From Frigidibacter mobilis (GTDB lineage: Bacteria > Pseudomonadota > Alphaproteobacteria > Rhodobacterales > Rhodobacteraceae): DNA of 64,000 bases. Position numbers and translations under genes: made by a program. This document shows positions 1 to 10,478 of the stretch, in pieces (position 1 is the stretch's first letter; the number at the start of each line of letters is the position of its first letter). The notes beneath the pieces were generated by a model. The model was not told the origin of the DNA, did no database searches, and saw only the letters and a program-made list of their open reading frames with translations. The stretch spans positions 75,977 through 139,976 of the forward strand of contig NZ_CP012664.1 of the NCBI RefSeq assembly GCF_001620265.1, given 5' to 3'.

Positions 1-2
1 CA

Positions 3-395
3 CCGATCTTGTTTGGCGTGGCGTTGCTCTGTGCGGGCCTCAATTCCACCGTCACCGCCACCATGGCAGGGCAGATTGTCATGGAAGGGTTCATCAACCT
101 GCGCATCGCCCCCTGGGCACGGCGTTTGATCACGCGGTGCCTTGCCATCGTGCCGGCCATCTTCGTGATCCTGATCTACGGCAGCGAAGGAGTCGGGCAG
201 CTCTTGATCCTCAGTCAGGTTGTGCTGTCGTTCCAGCTTCCCTTCGCCATCGTTCCTTTGGTGATGTTCACCGCCAGCCGCGCCAAGATGGGCGAACTCG
301 TAGCACCCCGCTGGCTGACCGGCCTCTGTTGGCTGATTGCGGCCCTGATCATCGTGCTGAACGTGAACCTGCTGTCGACCGTTCTTCTGGGCTGA
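3..395 (+). CDS. mntH: Nramp-family divalent metal transporter, C-terminal part
   Basis: The frame is open from the window edge, so this is the C-terminal 130 or so residues of a longer protein. It starts inside the conserved transmembrane stretch [18 protein letters not shown], which is typical of MntH/Nramp proton-coupled Mn(II)/Fe(II) importers. Three further hydrophobic segments and [16 protein letters not shown] follow, the usual end of the family. It would act in the inner membrane. The N-terminal half lies outside the window. It is followed by a MerR-type promoter for the copper genes and seems to belong to a separate unit. Confidence 0.85.
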   Translation, partial: PILFGVALLCAGLNSTVTATMAGQIVMEGFINLRIAPWARRLITRCLAIVPAIFVILIYGSEGVGQLLILSQVVLSFQLPFAIVPLVMFTASRAKMGELVAPRWLTGLCWLIAALIIVLNVNLLSTVLLG

Positions 396-429
396 CAGTT
401 CACCCTTCGGTGAAGGTGTGATTTCCGGC

Positions 430-460
430 TTGTAGCTCAAGCTACTGGAGGGTTTAGACA
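430..460 (+). promoter_or_regulatory. MerR/CueR-type promoter with 19-bp spacer
   Basis: TTGTAG (430-435) and TAGACA (455-460) are separated by exactly 19 bp, the overlong spacer used by MerR-family activators. The spacer and its left flank carry the perfect dyad GTAGCT-CA-AGCTAC (432-445). It lies 26 bp upstream of the SCO gene at 486, so it probably drives SCO-PCuAC-SCO-DUF411. CueR encoded at 6064 is the obvious candidate regulator, but the dyad differs from the CTTCC-type boxes at 3454 and 3511. Confidence 0.55.
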
Positions 461-485
461 CCGAGAATTGCGGAGTGGGCGGCGG

Positions 486-1079
486 ATGCGTTTGACAAGA
501 CTGCAGAAAATACTCTGGGCGGCGGCGGGCGTCGCCGCACTTGCCTATGGGGCGTTAATGGTTTTCTCGGACCGTGCGCCGGTCTCCGTGGCGGAAGCGG
601 TCTTTCGGCCGACCTTTTCGCTGCCAGATGCAGAGGGGCGGCTGCGTACCCCGGCAGATTTCGCGGGCAAGCATCTGTTGGTATTCTTTGGGTTCACCAA
701 CTGCCCCGATGTCTGCCCAACGACGCTGGCTGAAGTTGCTCAAGTCATGGATGATCTTGGCGAGGAGGCCGAAAACGTCCAGCCGCTGTTCATTTCCGTC
801 GATCCGGAGCGGGACCGCAGGCTTGGTCTGGCCGCGTTTACCGCAGCCTTCCACCCAACGATCCTGGGGCTTGCCGGGGACACAGAGCAGACTCGCGCCG
901 CGGCAGAAAGCTTCAAGATATTCTTCGAACGCCAGGACGATGCCGCAGCGCCGGATGGCTATACGATGTCCCATAGCCCTGCGCTCTACCTGATCGGGCC
1001 GGACGGGGATTGGCTGCGCCAATTCACCTTCGGCACCCCTGCCACCGACATTCTTGCCGACCTGCAACCCAGATTGTGA
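486..1079 (+). CDS. SCO1/SenC-family copper chaperone (first copy)
   Basis: A 197-residue thioredoxin-fold copper-binding protein anchored by one N-terminal membrane segment (about residues 9-27). The copper site is visible as CPDVCP (Cys73, Cys77) with His163 in GYTMSHSPAL. The family delivers Cu to the CuA site of cytochrome oxidase or acts in periplasmic copper/thiol handling. I chose ATG 486 because the in-frame TTG at 468 lies only just behind the predicted promoter. It is followed after 6 nt by a PCuAC chaperone and then a second SCO gene, an assembly-like SCO-PCuAC-SCO triad. No oxidase gene is in view, so a role in copper resistance or cuproenzyme loading is inferred. Confidence 0.88.
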   Translation: MRLTRLQKILWAAAGVAALAYGALMVFSDRAPVSVAEAVFRPTFSLPDAEGRLRTPADFAGKHLLVFFGFTNCPDVCPTTLAEVAQVMDDLGEEAENVQPLFISVDPERDRRLGLAAFTAAFHPTILGLAGDTEQTRAAAESFKIFFERQDDAAAPDGYTMSHSPALYLIGPDGDWLRQFTFGTPATDILADLQPRL

Positions 1080-1085
1080 GACCCC

Positions 1086-1559
1086 ATGAAGCGCCTGATC
1101 CTTGCAACCCTCGTAGTCTTCGCGGCGATGCCCGCCCTCGCGTGCGAAACTGTACGCGTTGGCGATATCGAGGTTGAACATGCCTGGTCCCGCGCCACGA
1201 TTGGTGCGGATCGACCTGGCGTCGTCTACCTGAGCATTCGCAATACCGGCAGCACTGATGATGCGCTCATCGGGGTGGCGACGCCCATTTCCGGGATGCC
1301 GATGCTGCATGAAACCGTTGTGAGCGATGGTATCGCCTCGATGCCGCATACCATGTCGATGCCCGTGCCTGCGGGCCAGACGGCGGCGCTGGCACCCGGT
1401 GGGTTTCACGGCATGCTTATGGGGTTGACGCAGGCATTGAAGAAGGGAGATTCCTTTCCGCTGACCCTGACGTTCGAGACCGCAGGCGACGTGACGGTGA
1501 CCGTTGATGTGTTGGGCATGGGGGCCAAGGAGGCTGAGTGCCCTGACGCGCAACCGTGA
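1086..1559 (+). CDS. PCuAC periplasmic copper chaperone (DUF461)
   Basis: A 157-residue exported protein with a signal peptide ending near ALA-C20. It carries the full PCuAC copper motif H-x10-M-x21-H-x-M: His75, Met86, His108 and Met110, with exact spacing. PCuAC proteins bind Cu(I) in the periplasm and work with SCO proteins on the CuA/CuB centres of haem-copper oxidases. It sits between two SCO genes, its stop overlapping the GTG start of the second one. Met and His residues are enriched around the site. Assignment is firm; the cuproenzyme it serves is unknown. Confidence 0.92.
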   Translation: MKRLILATLVVFAAMPALACETVRVGDIEVEHAWSRATIGADRPGVVYLSIRNTGSTDDALIGVATPISGMPMLHETVVSDGIASMPHTMSMPVPAGQTAALAPGGFHGMLMGLTQALKKGDSFPLTLTFETAGDVTVTVDVLGMGAKEAECPDAQP

Positions 1560-2155
1560 ACCGGCGTCAGGTCCTGACAGGGGCGTCATTGGCCGTTGGG
1601 GCGGCGGGCTTCATGCTGACTCTCGGCTGGTGGCGCTCCGGGGGGCAACCAATGACGGGACGAGATCTGCTGCCAATCCCGATCAGGGACATGTCCTTCA
1701 GCCTGACGGATCATAACGGTCAGCCCTTTGCACCTTCACAGTGGCTTGGCCGTCCGACGATGGTGTTTTTCGGCTTCACCTTCTGTCCCGACGTCTGCCC
1801 GACAACGCTGAACGACATTTCTGACTGGCTGGCCGACCTTGGCCCCGATGCCGACGGGCTGAACGTAGTCCTGATCTCCGTCGATCCCGAACGCGATACG
1901 CCCACCATTCTGGCCGAATATCTGTCGAACTTCGATCCGCGCATCGTTGGGCTGACAGGTCGGCTGACCGAGCTTGAAAAGGCCGCCGCTGACTTCCGGG
2001 CGACATTTGAGAAACTACCGCGAGACGGCGACTACACGATGAACCACACGGCGGGTGTCTTTCTCTTTGCCGCTGACGGCCAATTCACGTCGATCATCGA
2101 CTTTCATGAAGACCGCCGGTTCGCCATCCCGAAAATCCGCCGCATCCTGACCTGA
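1556..2155 (+). CDS. SCO1/SenC-family copper chaperone (second copy)
   Basis: A 199-residue SCO protein whose GTG start overlaps the PCuAC stop by four bases, suggesting translational coupling. Residues 1-25 form a signal or anchor with an RR pair at the N-terminus. Copper ligands are Cys77 and Cys81 in FCPDVCP and His164 in YTMNHTAG. It differs clearly from the copy at 486, so this is an old paralogue pair rather than a recent duplication. A role in periplasmic Cu transfer or as a thiol-disulfide reductase alongside PCuAC is inferred from family and position. Confidence 0.88.
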   Translation: MNRRQVLTGASLAVGAAGFMLTLGWWRSGGQPMTGRDLLPIPIRDMSFSLTDHNGQPFAPSQWLGRPTMVFFGFTFCPDVCPTTLNDISDWLADLGPDADGLNVVLISVDPERDTPTILAEYLSNFDPRIVGLTGRLTELEKAAADFRATFEKLPRDGDYTMNHTAGVFLFAADGQFTSIIDFHEDRRFAIPKIRRILT

Positions 2156-2172
2156 AGACCTGGAGCTTTCAC

Positions 2173-2643
2173 ATGCCGCAACTGAGCCGTCGAAGCCTTT
2201 TCATATCGACCGCGTCGCTCGGTCTGGTCTCGGCCTTGCCGCTTCACGCCGAAACCCTGCCGCCGATCCACGTCGCCAAGGGCACGGGCTGTGAGTGCTG
2301 CTCGGCTTGGGTGGAACACCTTCGCTCGGAAGGGTTCACCGTCACCGAGGAACAGCTCTACGGTATGCTGCTGATCAACTACAAACTCGAGAACGGCATT
2401 CCACAGCGCATGACCTCGTGCCACACCGGAAAGATCGACGGTTACATGATCGAGGGTCATGTTCCTGCTGCGGACATCCGCCGCCTGCTGCAGGAGCGCC
2501 CGGATGCCATCGGCCTTGTGGTGCCCGGCATGCCTTATGGCTCGCCGGGCATGGGGGACGAAACTGACCGCGATGCCTATGAGGTTTTCCTGATAGCGCG
2601 CGACGGGACGACCTCGGTATTCACGTCTTATCCCGAAGCTTGA
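2173..2643 (+). CDS. DUF411 metal-binding protein (copy 1)
   Basis: A 156-residue exported protein with a twin-arginine-like start (SRRSLF) and a signal peptide to about residue 27. The DUF411 core has the cysteine cluster GCECCSAW (Cys40, Cys42, Cys43) and the second site TSCHTG (Cys83, His84), then GYMIEGHVPAADIRRLL and the PGMPYGSPGM loop. DUF411 proteins are small periplasmic proteins recurrent in copper and silver resistance loci; their mechanism is not established. It ends the operon begun at 486. Two paralogues lie at 6583 and 24515. Confidence 0.88.
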   Translation: MPQLSRRSLFISTASLGLVSALPLHAETLPPIHVAKGTGCECCSAWVEHLRSEGFTVTEEQLYGMLLINYKLENGIPQRMTSCHTGKIDGYMIEGHVPAADIRRLLQERPDAIGLVVPGMPYGSPGMGDETDRDAYEVFLIARDGTTSVFTSYPEA

Positions 2644-2752
2644 ATGCTTTCCGGGCGAGTGGTCAGGAGCGACCGGAGGCTCTCATCCTAGTTGCTCGAC
2701 CAGTCAGCGGCGAGCGTGCCGAACCGGCGTCCGCTTCAGGATGCGAGCAAGG

Positions 2753-2781
2753 GCAGAGGGCCATGGAAGACAGCCCTCTGC
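2753..2781. terminator. Hairpin between convergent DUF411 and DUF305 genes
   Basis: GCAGAGGGC (2753-2761) pairs perfectly with GCCCTCTGC (2773-2781) across an 11-nt loop. It lies between two converging genes and could end both transcripts. There is no good T-tract on either side, so the call rests on position and stem strength. Confidence 0.4.
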
Positions 2782-2791
2782 GCTCAATCCC

Positions 2792-3211
2792 TCACTGACC
2801 GCGTGCGGCCAGCCAGGCTTTCATCTGTGCAATCTCGCGCTCTTGGGCCGCGATGACCTCCTCGGCCAGGGCGCGCACTTCGGGGTCGGTGCCATGTTCC
2901 AGTGCCACACGCGCCATTGCGACGGCGGCTTCGTGATGCGGGATCATCCCCACCATGAAATCCACGTCCGGATCGCCGGTATAGGGCACCATCATATCGG
3001 CCATCATCTTGTCCATGGCGTCGGCATAGGCGTTCGTGGCCGGGTCATTGGCAAACTCGGGCGGGATCAGCGCGGAATGGTCCATCATGGCCATGCCGTC
3101 CATCGATCCGCCGGCCATGTTGCCGTGATCCATGCCTTCCATCTGGGCAAAGGCAATGCCGCCTGCCACAACGAGGGTGGCAGCGGTCAGGGCAAGAACG
3201 GTCTTTTTCAT
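2792..3211 (-). CDS. DUF305 Met/His-rich periplasmic protein (CopM-like)
   Basis: A 139-residue protein with a signal peptide (about residues 1-22) and a mature N-terminus crowded with Met, His and Asp ([18 protein letters not shown]). The DUF305 signature [16 protein letters not shown] is at residues 85-100, and a charged helix closes the protein. Ferritin-like DUF305 proteins such as cyanobacterial CopM bind periplasmic copper; that function is inferred by family. It lies 20 nt downstream of the copZ-like gene on the same strand, so both should be read from the CueR promoter at 3454-3484. Confidence 0.88.
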   Translation of the reverse strand: MKKTVLALTAATLVVAGGIAFAQMEGMDHGNMAGGSMDGMAMMDHSALIPPEFANDPATNAYADAMDKMMADMMVPYTGDPDVDFMVGMIPHHEAAVAMARVALEHGTDPEVRALAEEVIAAQEREIAQMKAWLAARGQ

Positions 3212-3231
3212 TTTCTTCTCCTTTGGGTCGG

Positions 3232-3420
3232 TTACGCGGGTGCAAAGCCCGCTTCGGTCAGGGCGGCAACGATCTGGTCGCGCGGCGCAGTGGTGGTCAC
3301 TTCCACACGGCGGTTGGGCGGATCGGCCTGCACGGTTGCGGTGGCGTCGACGCTCTGGATCGCCTTGGTCACACCCCGGGCACAGCCGCCGCAGGTCATT
3401 GTTTCAATATGGAACTGCAT
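3232..3420 (-). CDS. copZ: CopZ-like copper chaperone (HMA domain)
   Basis: A 62-residue single heavy-metal-associated domain with the Cu(I)-binding loop MTCGGCA (Cys10, Cys13) at the usual place after the first beta strand. Such cytosolic chaperones hand Cu(I) to CopA-type ATPases. It is divergent from copA, and its own CueR promoter lies about 34 bp upstream. DUF305 follows in the same unit. Length and motif fit CopZ well, and there is no sign of decay. Confidence 0.88.
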   Translation of the reverse strand: MQFHIETMTCGGCARGVTKAIQSVDATATVQADPPNRRVEVTTTAPRDQIVAALTEAGFAPA

Positions 3421-3453
3421 CGCATCCTCGTTCGGTTGAACTTCGATGCATAG

Positions 3454-3484
3454 GACATGGGGCTTCCAAGCGTTGGAAGGTCAA
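3454..3484 (-). promoter_or_regulatory. CueR promoter of copZ-DUF305
   Basis: On the minus strand TTGACC (3484-3479) and CATGTC (3459-3454) are 19 bp apart. The spacer holds the perfect dyad CTTCCA-AGCGT-TGGAAG (3463-3479). This is the architecture of the E. coli copA promoter bound by CueR. It reads towards the copZ-like gene. Confidence 0.8.
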
Positions 3485-3510
3485 GAGCACGTTTTTGTGT
3501 AATTTGACGC

Positions 3511-3541
3511 TTGACCTTCCAATGATGGGAAGGCCTATCTG
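3511..3541 (+). promoter_or_regulatory. CueR promoter of copA-cueR
   Basis: TTGACC (3511-3516), a 19-bp spacer with the dyad CCTTCC-AATGAT-GGAAGG, and TATCTG (3536-3541) as the -10. Its position shows that transcription starts near 3548, which rules out an upstream GTG at 3545 as the copA start. Together with the minus-strand copy it forms a divergent CueR-controlled regulatory region. Confidence 0.82.
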
Positions 3542-3580
3542 TGAGTGCGACCCGACACTTTTCTGATCAGGACAGTCGCC

Positions 3581-6063
<2,483 letters not shown>

Positions 6064-6067
<4 letters not shown>

Positions 6068-6501
6068 ACATCGGAGAAGCCGCCAAGCATTCGGGCGTTT
6101 CAGCCAAAATGATCCGCTACTATGAGCAGACTGGCTTGATCCCTTCAGCCGGGCGCACCGCATCGGGCTACCGCACCTATACCGGCACCGATGTCCAGAT
6201 GCTGCGCTTTATCCGCCGCGCCCGCGATCTGGGTTTTCAGGTTGAAGCAATTGGCGAACTTCTGGCCCTTTGGCGGGACCGCAGCCGCCACAGCGCGGAC
6301 GTCAAGCAGCTGGCACAGGCCCAGATCGCTGGCCTGCGCCGCAAGATCGTGGAGATGGAAAGCATGGTCGCCACGCTTGACCATCTGGCGCAGGGTTGTT
6401 CCGGCGATGATCGGCCCGATTGCCCGATCCTGGCCGATCTGGAGGGGGAGGCATCACTCGTTGCTCCCGCCTGCCACAGCGGGCCGGGCTTCAATCGATA
6501 A
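6064..6501 (+). CDS. cueR: Cu(I)-responsive MerR-family activator
   Basis: A 145-residue MerR-family regulator: N-terminal winged helix (residues 1-68), dimerization helix and C-terminal metal loop. The Cu(I) ligands are Cys112 and Cys120 in CSGDDRPDC, the same positions as in E. coli CueR. Ser77 is the residue that marks the +1-metal branch of the family. It is translationally coupled to copA (ATGA overlap), so it is induced with its own target. Its likely binding sites are the 19-bp-spacer promoters at 3454 and 3511, and possibly 430 and 22082. Confidence 0.93.
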
Positions 6502-6582
6502 CCGCGACGTCCCAGCCACTTGCCTTTCAGTGGCAGCGGGCCAAACTTCCTTTCAACTAATTACATTCGCTGGAGAGACCCA

Positions 6583-7056
6583 ATGACCCTCACTCGTCGC
6601 CATGTCCTGTCCGCGGCCGCCAGTCTGATCAGCCTCGGCATTCTTCCAGGTCGGACCTTTGCCCAAGACTTGGAGACGATCGAAGTCTTCAAGACGGCCA
6701 CCTGTGGATGCTGTCACGATTGGATCGCGCATCTGCAAGACGCAGGCTTTGCCGTCACTGCACAGGATCTGGAGTATGACGCACTCGCCGACCTAAAGCA
6801 GACGGCGGGGGTGCCAGAGGGCCTTGTGTCCTGCCACACCGGCCGGATCGCTGGCTATGTCATCGAGGGCCATGTACCCGCCGCCGACATCCGCCGACTG
6901 CTGGTCGAAAGGCCCGAGGCCATTGGTCTGTCGGTCCCAGGCATGCCCATCGGCTCACCCGGAATGGGACCAGAAGACCAGCGCGAAGCCTATGACGTGA
7001 TCCTGATCGGGCGCGATGGGGCGACCATGGTGTTCGCGTCCTATCCGGCTGCCTGA
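6583..7056 (+). CDS. DUF411 metal-binding protein (copy 2)
   Basis: A 157-residue DUF411 paralogue. ATG 6583 follows a good ribosome site (GGAGAG at 6572) and gives a clean signal peptide with an RR pair ending at TFAQ. Cysteine cluster CGCC (Cys41, Cys43, Cys44), second site SCHTG (Cys84, His85), and the conserved YVIEGHVPAADIRRLL and PGMPIGSPGM segments. It is 81 nt after cueR and may share that transcript. It is divergent enough from the copies at 2173 and 24515 that these are not recent duplicates. Confidence 0.88.
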   Translation: MTLTRRHVLSAAASLISLGILPGRTFAQDLETIEVFKTATCGCCHDWIAHLQDAGFAVTAQDLEYDALADLKQTAGVPEGLVSCHTGRIAGYVIEGHVPAADIRRLLVERPEAIGLSVPGMPIGSPGMGPEDQREAYDVILIGRDGATMVFASYPAA

Positions 7057-7121
7057 ACACGGTCAGGTCCGAAGCAGGCAAGAAGCCGAACGAACCCAGC
7101 CAGCGGCCTTCCTAGAACGAA

Positions 7122-7145
7122 AACGCCAGCCCGAAGGCTGGCGTT
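7122..7145 (-). terminator. Rho-independent terminator with UUCG loop
   Basis: AACGCCAGCC (7122-7131) and GGCTGGCGTT (7136-7145) form a perfect 10-bp stem. Read on the minus strand the loop is the stable TTCG tetraloop and the stem runs into TTTCGTTCT. It lies just after the small Cys-rich peptide gene at 7169 on that strand, and may also stop DUF411 copy 2 coming the other way. Confidence 0.75.
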
Positions 7146-7168
7146 CCCCTTGTTTGGTCAAGTGCGGA

Positions 7169-7294
7169 TCAGAAGCAGCACTCGAACATCGCAGCACAGC
7201 AGGCCATCAGATCACCGCAGCAATCCGAGGCCGCAAAGGCGGCGCCGCCAAAGGCGAGCAATACTGCCGCAGCAGCAAGTGTGGTTTTCATCAT
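7169..7294 (-). CDS. 41-residue Cys-rich exported peptide
   Basis: A short gene easily missed. A strong ribosome site (AAGGAGACCT on the minus strand) lies directly before ATG 7294. The product has a clean signal peptide (MMKTTLAAAAVLLAFGGAAF and on to about residue 22) and a mature part of about 19 residues with three Cys pairs (SDCCGD, ACCAA, ECCF). A Rho-independent terminator follows. Six cysteines in so small a mature peptide within a copper locus suggest Cu(I) binding in the periplasm, a metallothionein-like role; that is inference. I recognise no named family. A Cys-rich protein gene lies 36 nt upstream on the same strand. Confidence 0.72.
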   Translation of the reverse strand: MMKTTLAAAAVLLAFGGAAFAASDCCGDLMACCAAMFECCF

Positions 7295-7330
7295 AGGTCT
7301 CCTTGATGAGGTTGAATCGGGAGTGTCATC

Positions 7331-7651
7331 TCAAACAAGGGATCGGGGGGGCGGCACATCCGGCTCTGTCAGGATGCCCGCGAACCGCGGGACCTTCGGG
7401 ACGGGCTGAACGGATATCTTGCCGACAAAGGCGGGTGCGGCCTGAACGCTGTATTGGAATGGAACACCGCAGGCTAAAACGCAGACGCCACTTTCGGTTT
7501 CCATGTCCATGCCTGCCATGGCGCAGTCGGTCTGACCCGTTGGGCAATAGCTGGAGCTCAGCATCACAAGCCCGAGGCCGACTATGATGGCGCAGGCCCG
7601 TAGGGCCCGGAAAAAGGAATTCAGAAGATGCGCAGTCCGGCCACTGTCCAT
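7331..7651 (-). CDS. Small Cys-rich membrane-anchored or exported protein
   Basis: A 106-residue protein with one hydrophobic segment (about residues 17-33) followed by cysteines spaced C-x6-C and C-x3-C with a Met-rich stretch between them (CAMAGMDMETE). It ends in a Pro-rich tail, EPDVPPPRSLV. No family is recognised with certainty. The layout recalls the protein at 17428 (membrane segment, paired cysteines, Pro-rich end). It is upstream of the 41-residue Cys-rich peptide and probably co-transcribed. The IS66 fragment at 7751 lies about 100 bp upstream of it, so its native promoter may be lost. The start codon has no strong ribosome site. Confidence 0.55.
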   Translation of the reverse strand: MDSGRTAHLLNSFFRALRACAIIVGLGLVMLSSSYCPTGQTDCAMAGMDMETESGVCVLACGVPFQYSVQAAPAFVGKISVQPVPKVPRFAGILTEPDVPPPRSLV

Positions 7652-7750
7652 CGCCGAACGGTCAACTGCCGGGCTCTTTGAAGCAAATCACAAACCTGAC
7701 AGACCGCAGACCCTTGATCCCTGATTGCAGCGTCTCCACTAACGTGCACT

Positions 7751-8002
7751 GTAAGCGCGACGACGTTGCCCTATGCGGCGAGGCTTGACGGTTGCTTGTA
7801 TCGCCATGGCATGAGGTCTTCGATGCCGCTTTGCGGGTGGCCGTCGAGGATCGCGCGGAGGGTGGCCGCGATATAGTCGATCGGGTTGACGCCGGACATC
7901 TTGCAGGTGGCGACCAGCGAGGCGAGCATGGCCCAGTTCTCGGCTCCGACCTCGTTGCCTGCGAAGAGCGCGTTTTTCCGCGTCAGGGCAATCGGTCTGA
8001 TT
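7751..8002 (-). mobile_element. IS66 end fragment (252 bp)
   Basis: Identical in sequence to 8003-8254, the tnpC-terminal end of the adjacent full copy, including the terminal GTAAGCGCGACGACG. It stops exactly where the full copy begins again with GTAAGC. It looks like the remaining piece of an older IS66 into which the full copy inserted in the same orientation. Confidence 0.85.
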
Positions 8003-8022
8003 GTAAGCGCGACGACGTTGCC

Positions 8023-9581
8023 CTATGCGGCGAGGCTTGACGGTTGCTTGTATCGCCATGGCATGAGGTCTTCGATGCCGCTTTGCGGGTGGCCGTCGAG
8101 GATCGCGCGGAGGGTGGCCGCGATATAGTCGATCGGGTTGACGCCGGACATCTTGCAGGTGGCGACCAGCGAGGCGAGCATGGCCCAGTTCTCGGCTCCG
8201 ACCTCGTTGCCTGCGAAGAGCGCGTTTTTCCGCGTCAGGGCAATCGGTCTGATTTGATTTTCGACGGGGTTGGTGTCGAGCTCGAGGGTGCCGTCGTCAA
8301 GGAAGCGGATCAGGCCGGGCCAGTGCGCGAGGGTGTAGCGGATGTCCTCGGCCAGCTGGGATTTCTGCGGGATGCGCGAGAGCTGGGCTTCCAGCCACGG
8401 CTTGAGCGCGGCGATGATCGGGGCTGCGTTTTCGCGCCGGGCGGCCAGACGGACGGCTGCATCCTGGCCACGCACGGTTTTCTCGATCTGATAGAGCAGC
8501 GCGATCTGGCGCAGCATCTCCTCGGCGATGGGGAGCGGTCGCTCTCGAAGCGTTTCACGAAGCGGCGGCGGACGTGGGTCCAGCAGTAGACCAGCCGCCA
8601 TGGGCCACCGTCACGCTCGATTTCCGTCAGCGCGTTGTAGGACTGGTAGGCGTCGCATTGCAGGAACCGGCCGCGGTATCCGACGAGGAACTTCAGCGGA
8701 TGTTCTTTGCCCGGCCGGGGCGTAGTGGAACAACACGATGGGCGGATCGGCACCGCCATGGCCGCGATCGTCGGACACGACGGCCCAGAAGAAGCCGCTC
8801 TTGGTGGCCTTGCGGCCTGGGTCCAGCACCGGCGCGCGGGTTTCATCGACAAAGATGCGGTCCGCTCCGCGCAGATGGGCTTTCATGTGATTGATGATCG
8901 GCATCAGGTGGAAACAGGCGCGCCCGACCCAGTTGCCGAGCGTGCCGCGATCGAGGTCTATCCCCTGCCGCTTGAAGATCTCCGCCTGGCGGTAGAACGG
9001 AAGGTGGTCCCCGAACTTCGAGACGATGATCCAAGCAATGAACAGCTCCGTGGGCAGCCCGCCGGGCACGACATGCTCGGGGCGTGCGCCTGCGCCACGG
9101 CTTGCGAGCAGCGGCGGCAGGCGTATCTGGGCCGCCGCGTGACCAGCACCCGGAACTGCGCGGGATCACGTCCAGCCGCTCGGAAACGTCCTCGCCGATC
9201 CTTGCCATCTCGCCGCAGCCGCAGGGACAGAGCGTGCTGGCGGGCTCGATCACCCGCTCGACCCGGGGCAGATGCGGGGGAGATGCCCGCGGTTGCGTGC
9301 CGGCTTGCGGGGCGTCTCCCCCGGGCCCTTTGCAGTGCCGCCTCTGCCTTTTCCTGTGCGGCCTCAAGCACGCCCTGGGCCAGTTCGGCATCCTCGAGCG
9401 GCAGGTTGAACTGGTCCGGCGACAGCTTCTCCGAACGCTTGCCGAACTTCTCGCGCTGCGCCGCGTGCAGGATATCCTGCAGCCGCCGGTTGGCCTCTTG
9501 CGTCTCGGCCAGCGTCGCCTCCACCTCGGCGAGGCGGGCCTTCAGCAGAGCGTTTTCACGCGCAAGATCAGCGGTTTCCAT
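8023..9581 (-). pseudogene. tnpC: IS66 TnpC transposase, frameshifted (copy A)
   Basis: About 520 codons of IS66 transposase. The parts present are an N-terminal coiled coil (LARENALLKARLAEVEATL), the zinc-finger-like STLCPCGCGEMARIG, the catalytic region with FVDETRAPVLDPG, and the IS66 C-terminal segment DTNPVENQIRPIALTRKN. The reading frame changes several times, always at runs of C or G, for example at 9164-9168 where another copy has one more G. These may be consensus errors rather than real mutations. Confidence 0.85.
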
Positions 9582-9648
9582 GAGGGAAGTGAATCACGGG
9601 ATTCCCTTGCAGGCCAGCAAAAAAAGGCTTTTCAGCGCATTTTGCCAG

Positions 9649-10005
9649 TCATCCAGCCACCAGCGGACGCCGCGCGCGTTCCGACCGGACCAGCCGCCAG
9701 TCCAGCCCCTCGAACAGGGCCGCCAGTTGCGCCGACGACATCCGCATCACCCCGCCCTGCACCTGCGGCCAGACGAACCTGGCATCCTCCAATCGCTTGT
9801 GAACCAGCACCATGCCGGTCTGATCCCAGACCAGAAGCTTGATCCTGTCTGCCCGTTTCGAACGGAACACGAAGACAGCCCCGCAGAACGGGTCGAGGCC
9901 GAACATCTCCTGAACGGCCAGCGCCAGGCCATCGATCCCCTTGCGGAAATCCACCGGCCGTGTCGCGACATAGACCTTCACCGGCCCGCCGTGGCTGAAC
10001 ATCAC
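9649..10005 (-). CDS. tnpB: IS66 TnpB accessory protein (copy A)
   Basis: A 118-residue IS66 Orf2 family protein with the signature VYVATRPVDFRKGIDGLA and KRLEDARFVWP. It is required with TnpA for IS66 transposition; its biochemical role is not settled. This is the only intact copy of this tnpB among the four in the window. Its GTG start overlaps the tnpA stop. Confidence 0.92.
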   Translation of the reverse strand: MMFSHGGPVKVYVATRPVDFRKGIDGLALAVQEMFGLDPFCGAVFVFRSKRADRIKLLVWDQTGMVLVHKRLEDARFVWPQVQGGVMRMSSAQLAALFEGLDWRLVRSERARRPLVAG

Positions 10006-10478
10006 GATGCCGCAGCCCGTGCCGCCCGGATCGCTCGCGTCAACTGGCCCTCATCGGCACCAGCGCCAGCACGGATCACGACATCACCGACGACAATTTC
10101 GAGATCGGGCCCCGTTTCGAGATCGGGCCCCGTGACAGCCGCCGGTGCCTCGGCCGAATTGTCATCGACCACCAATTCCGCGAAGACCGGCAAGACTGCC
10201 ACGTTCCCGGGCACCACGAGATTGCCTTTGCGAAGCTGCTTGCGCCAATCGTAGATCTGCCAGCGGGTCGTGCCGTGCCGGCGCGCAACCTCGGCGACCG
10301 TCACCCCGGGCATCATGCTCTCCGCCGCGATCCGCGCCCGCTCCGCCTTGTTGCGCCGACGCCGCCCGCTCGGACCCTCGATCACGTCCAGCCGGGAAAC
10401 CTCAAAAACCGTCGAGCCGTCCAAATGGACGCCCATTTTGCCGTCTCTTGCCAAATCCAAACCCTCCGCCACGCACAT
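10002..10478 (-). CDS. tnpA: IS66 TnpA accessory protein (copy A)
   Basis: A 158-residue protein with a helix-turn-helix of the IS3/IS66 OrfA type (VAEVARRHGTTRWQIYDWRK, about residues 60-79) that should bind the IS ends. Near its C-terminus an 18-bp unit coding GPDLET is present twice. It overlaps tnpB by four bases, typical of IS66 operons. An internal ATG at MGVHLDG could be the true start. Confidence 0.9.
   Translation of the reverse strand: MCVAEGLDLARDGKMGVHLDGSTVFEVSRLDVIEGPSGRRRRNKAERARIAAESMMPGVTVAEVARRHGTTRWQIYDWRKQLRKGNLVVPGNVAVLPVFAELVVDDNSAEAPAAVTGPDLETGPDLEIVVGDVVIRAGAGADEGQLTRAIRAARAAAS

Noticed and set aside
555..1589. 344-codon minus-strand frame opposite SCO and PCuAC
   Set aside because: The plus strand carries two clear families in this interval; the minus product shows no domain.
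3545..3580. GTG 3545 as the copA start
   Set aside because: The CueR -10 box ends at 3541, so transcription should start near 3548, after this codon; ATG 3581 fits.
8707..10254. 515-codon plus-strand frame across IS66 copy A
   Set aside because: Antisense to tnpB/tnpC; contains pieces seen antisense to every IS66 copy and no own motif.
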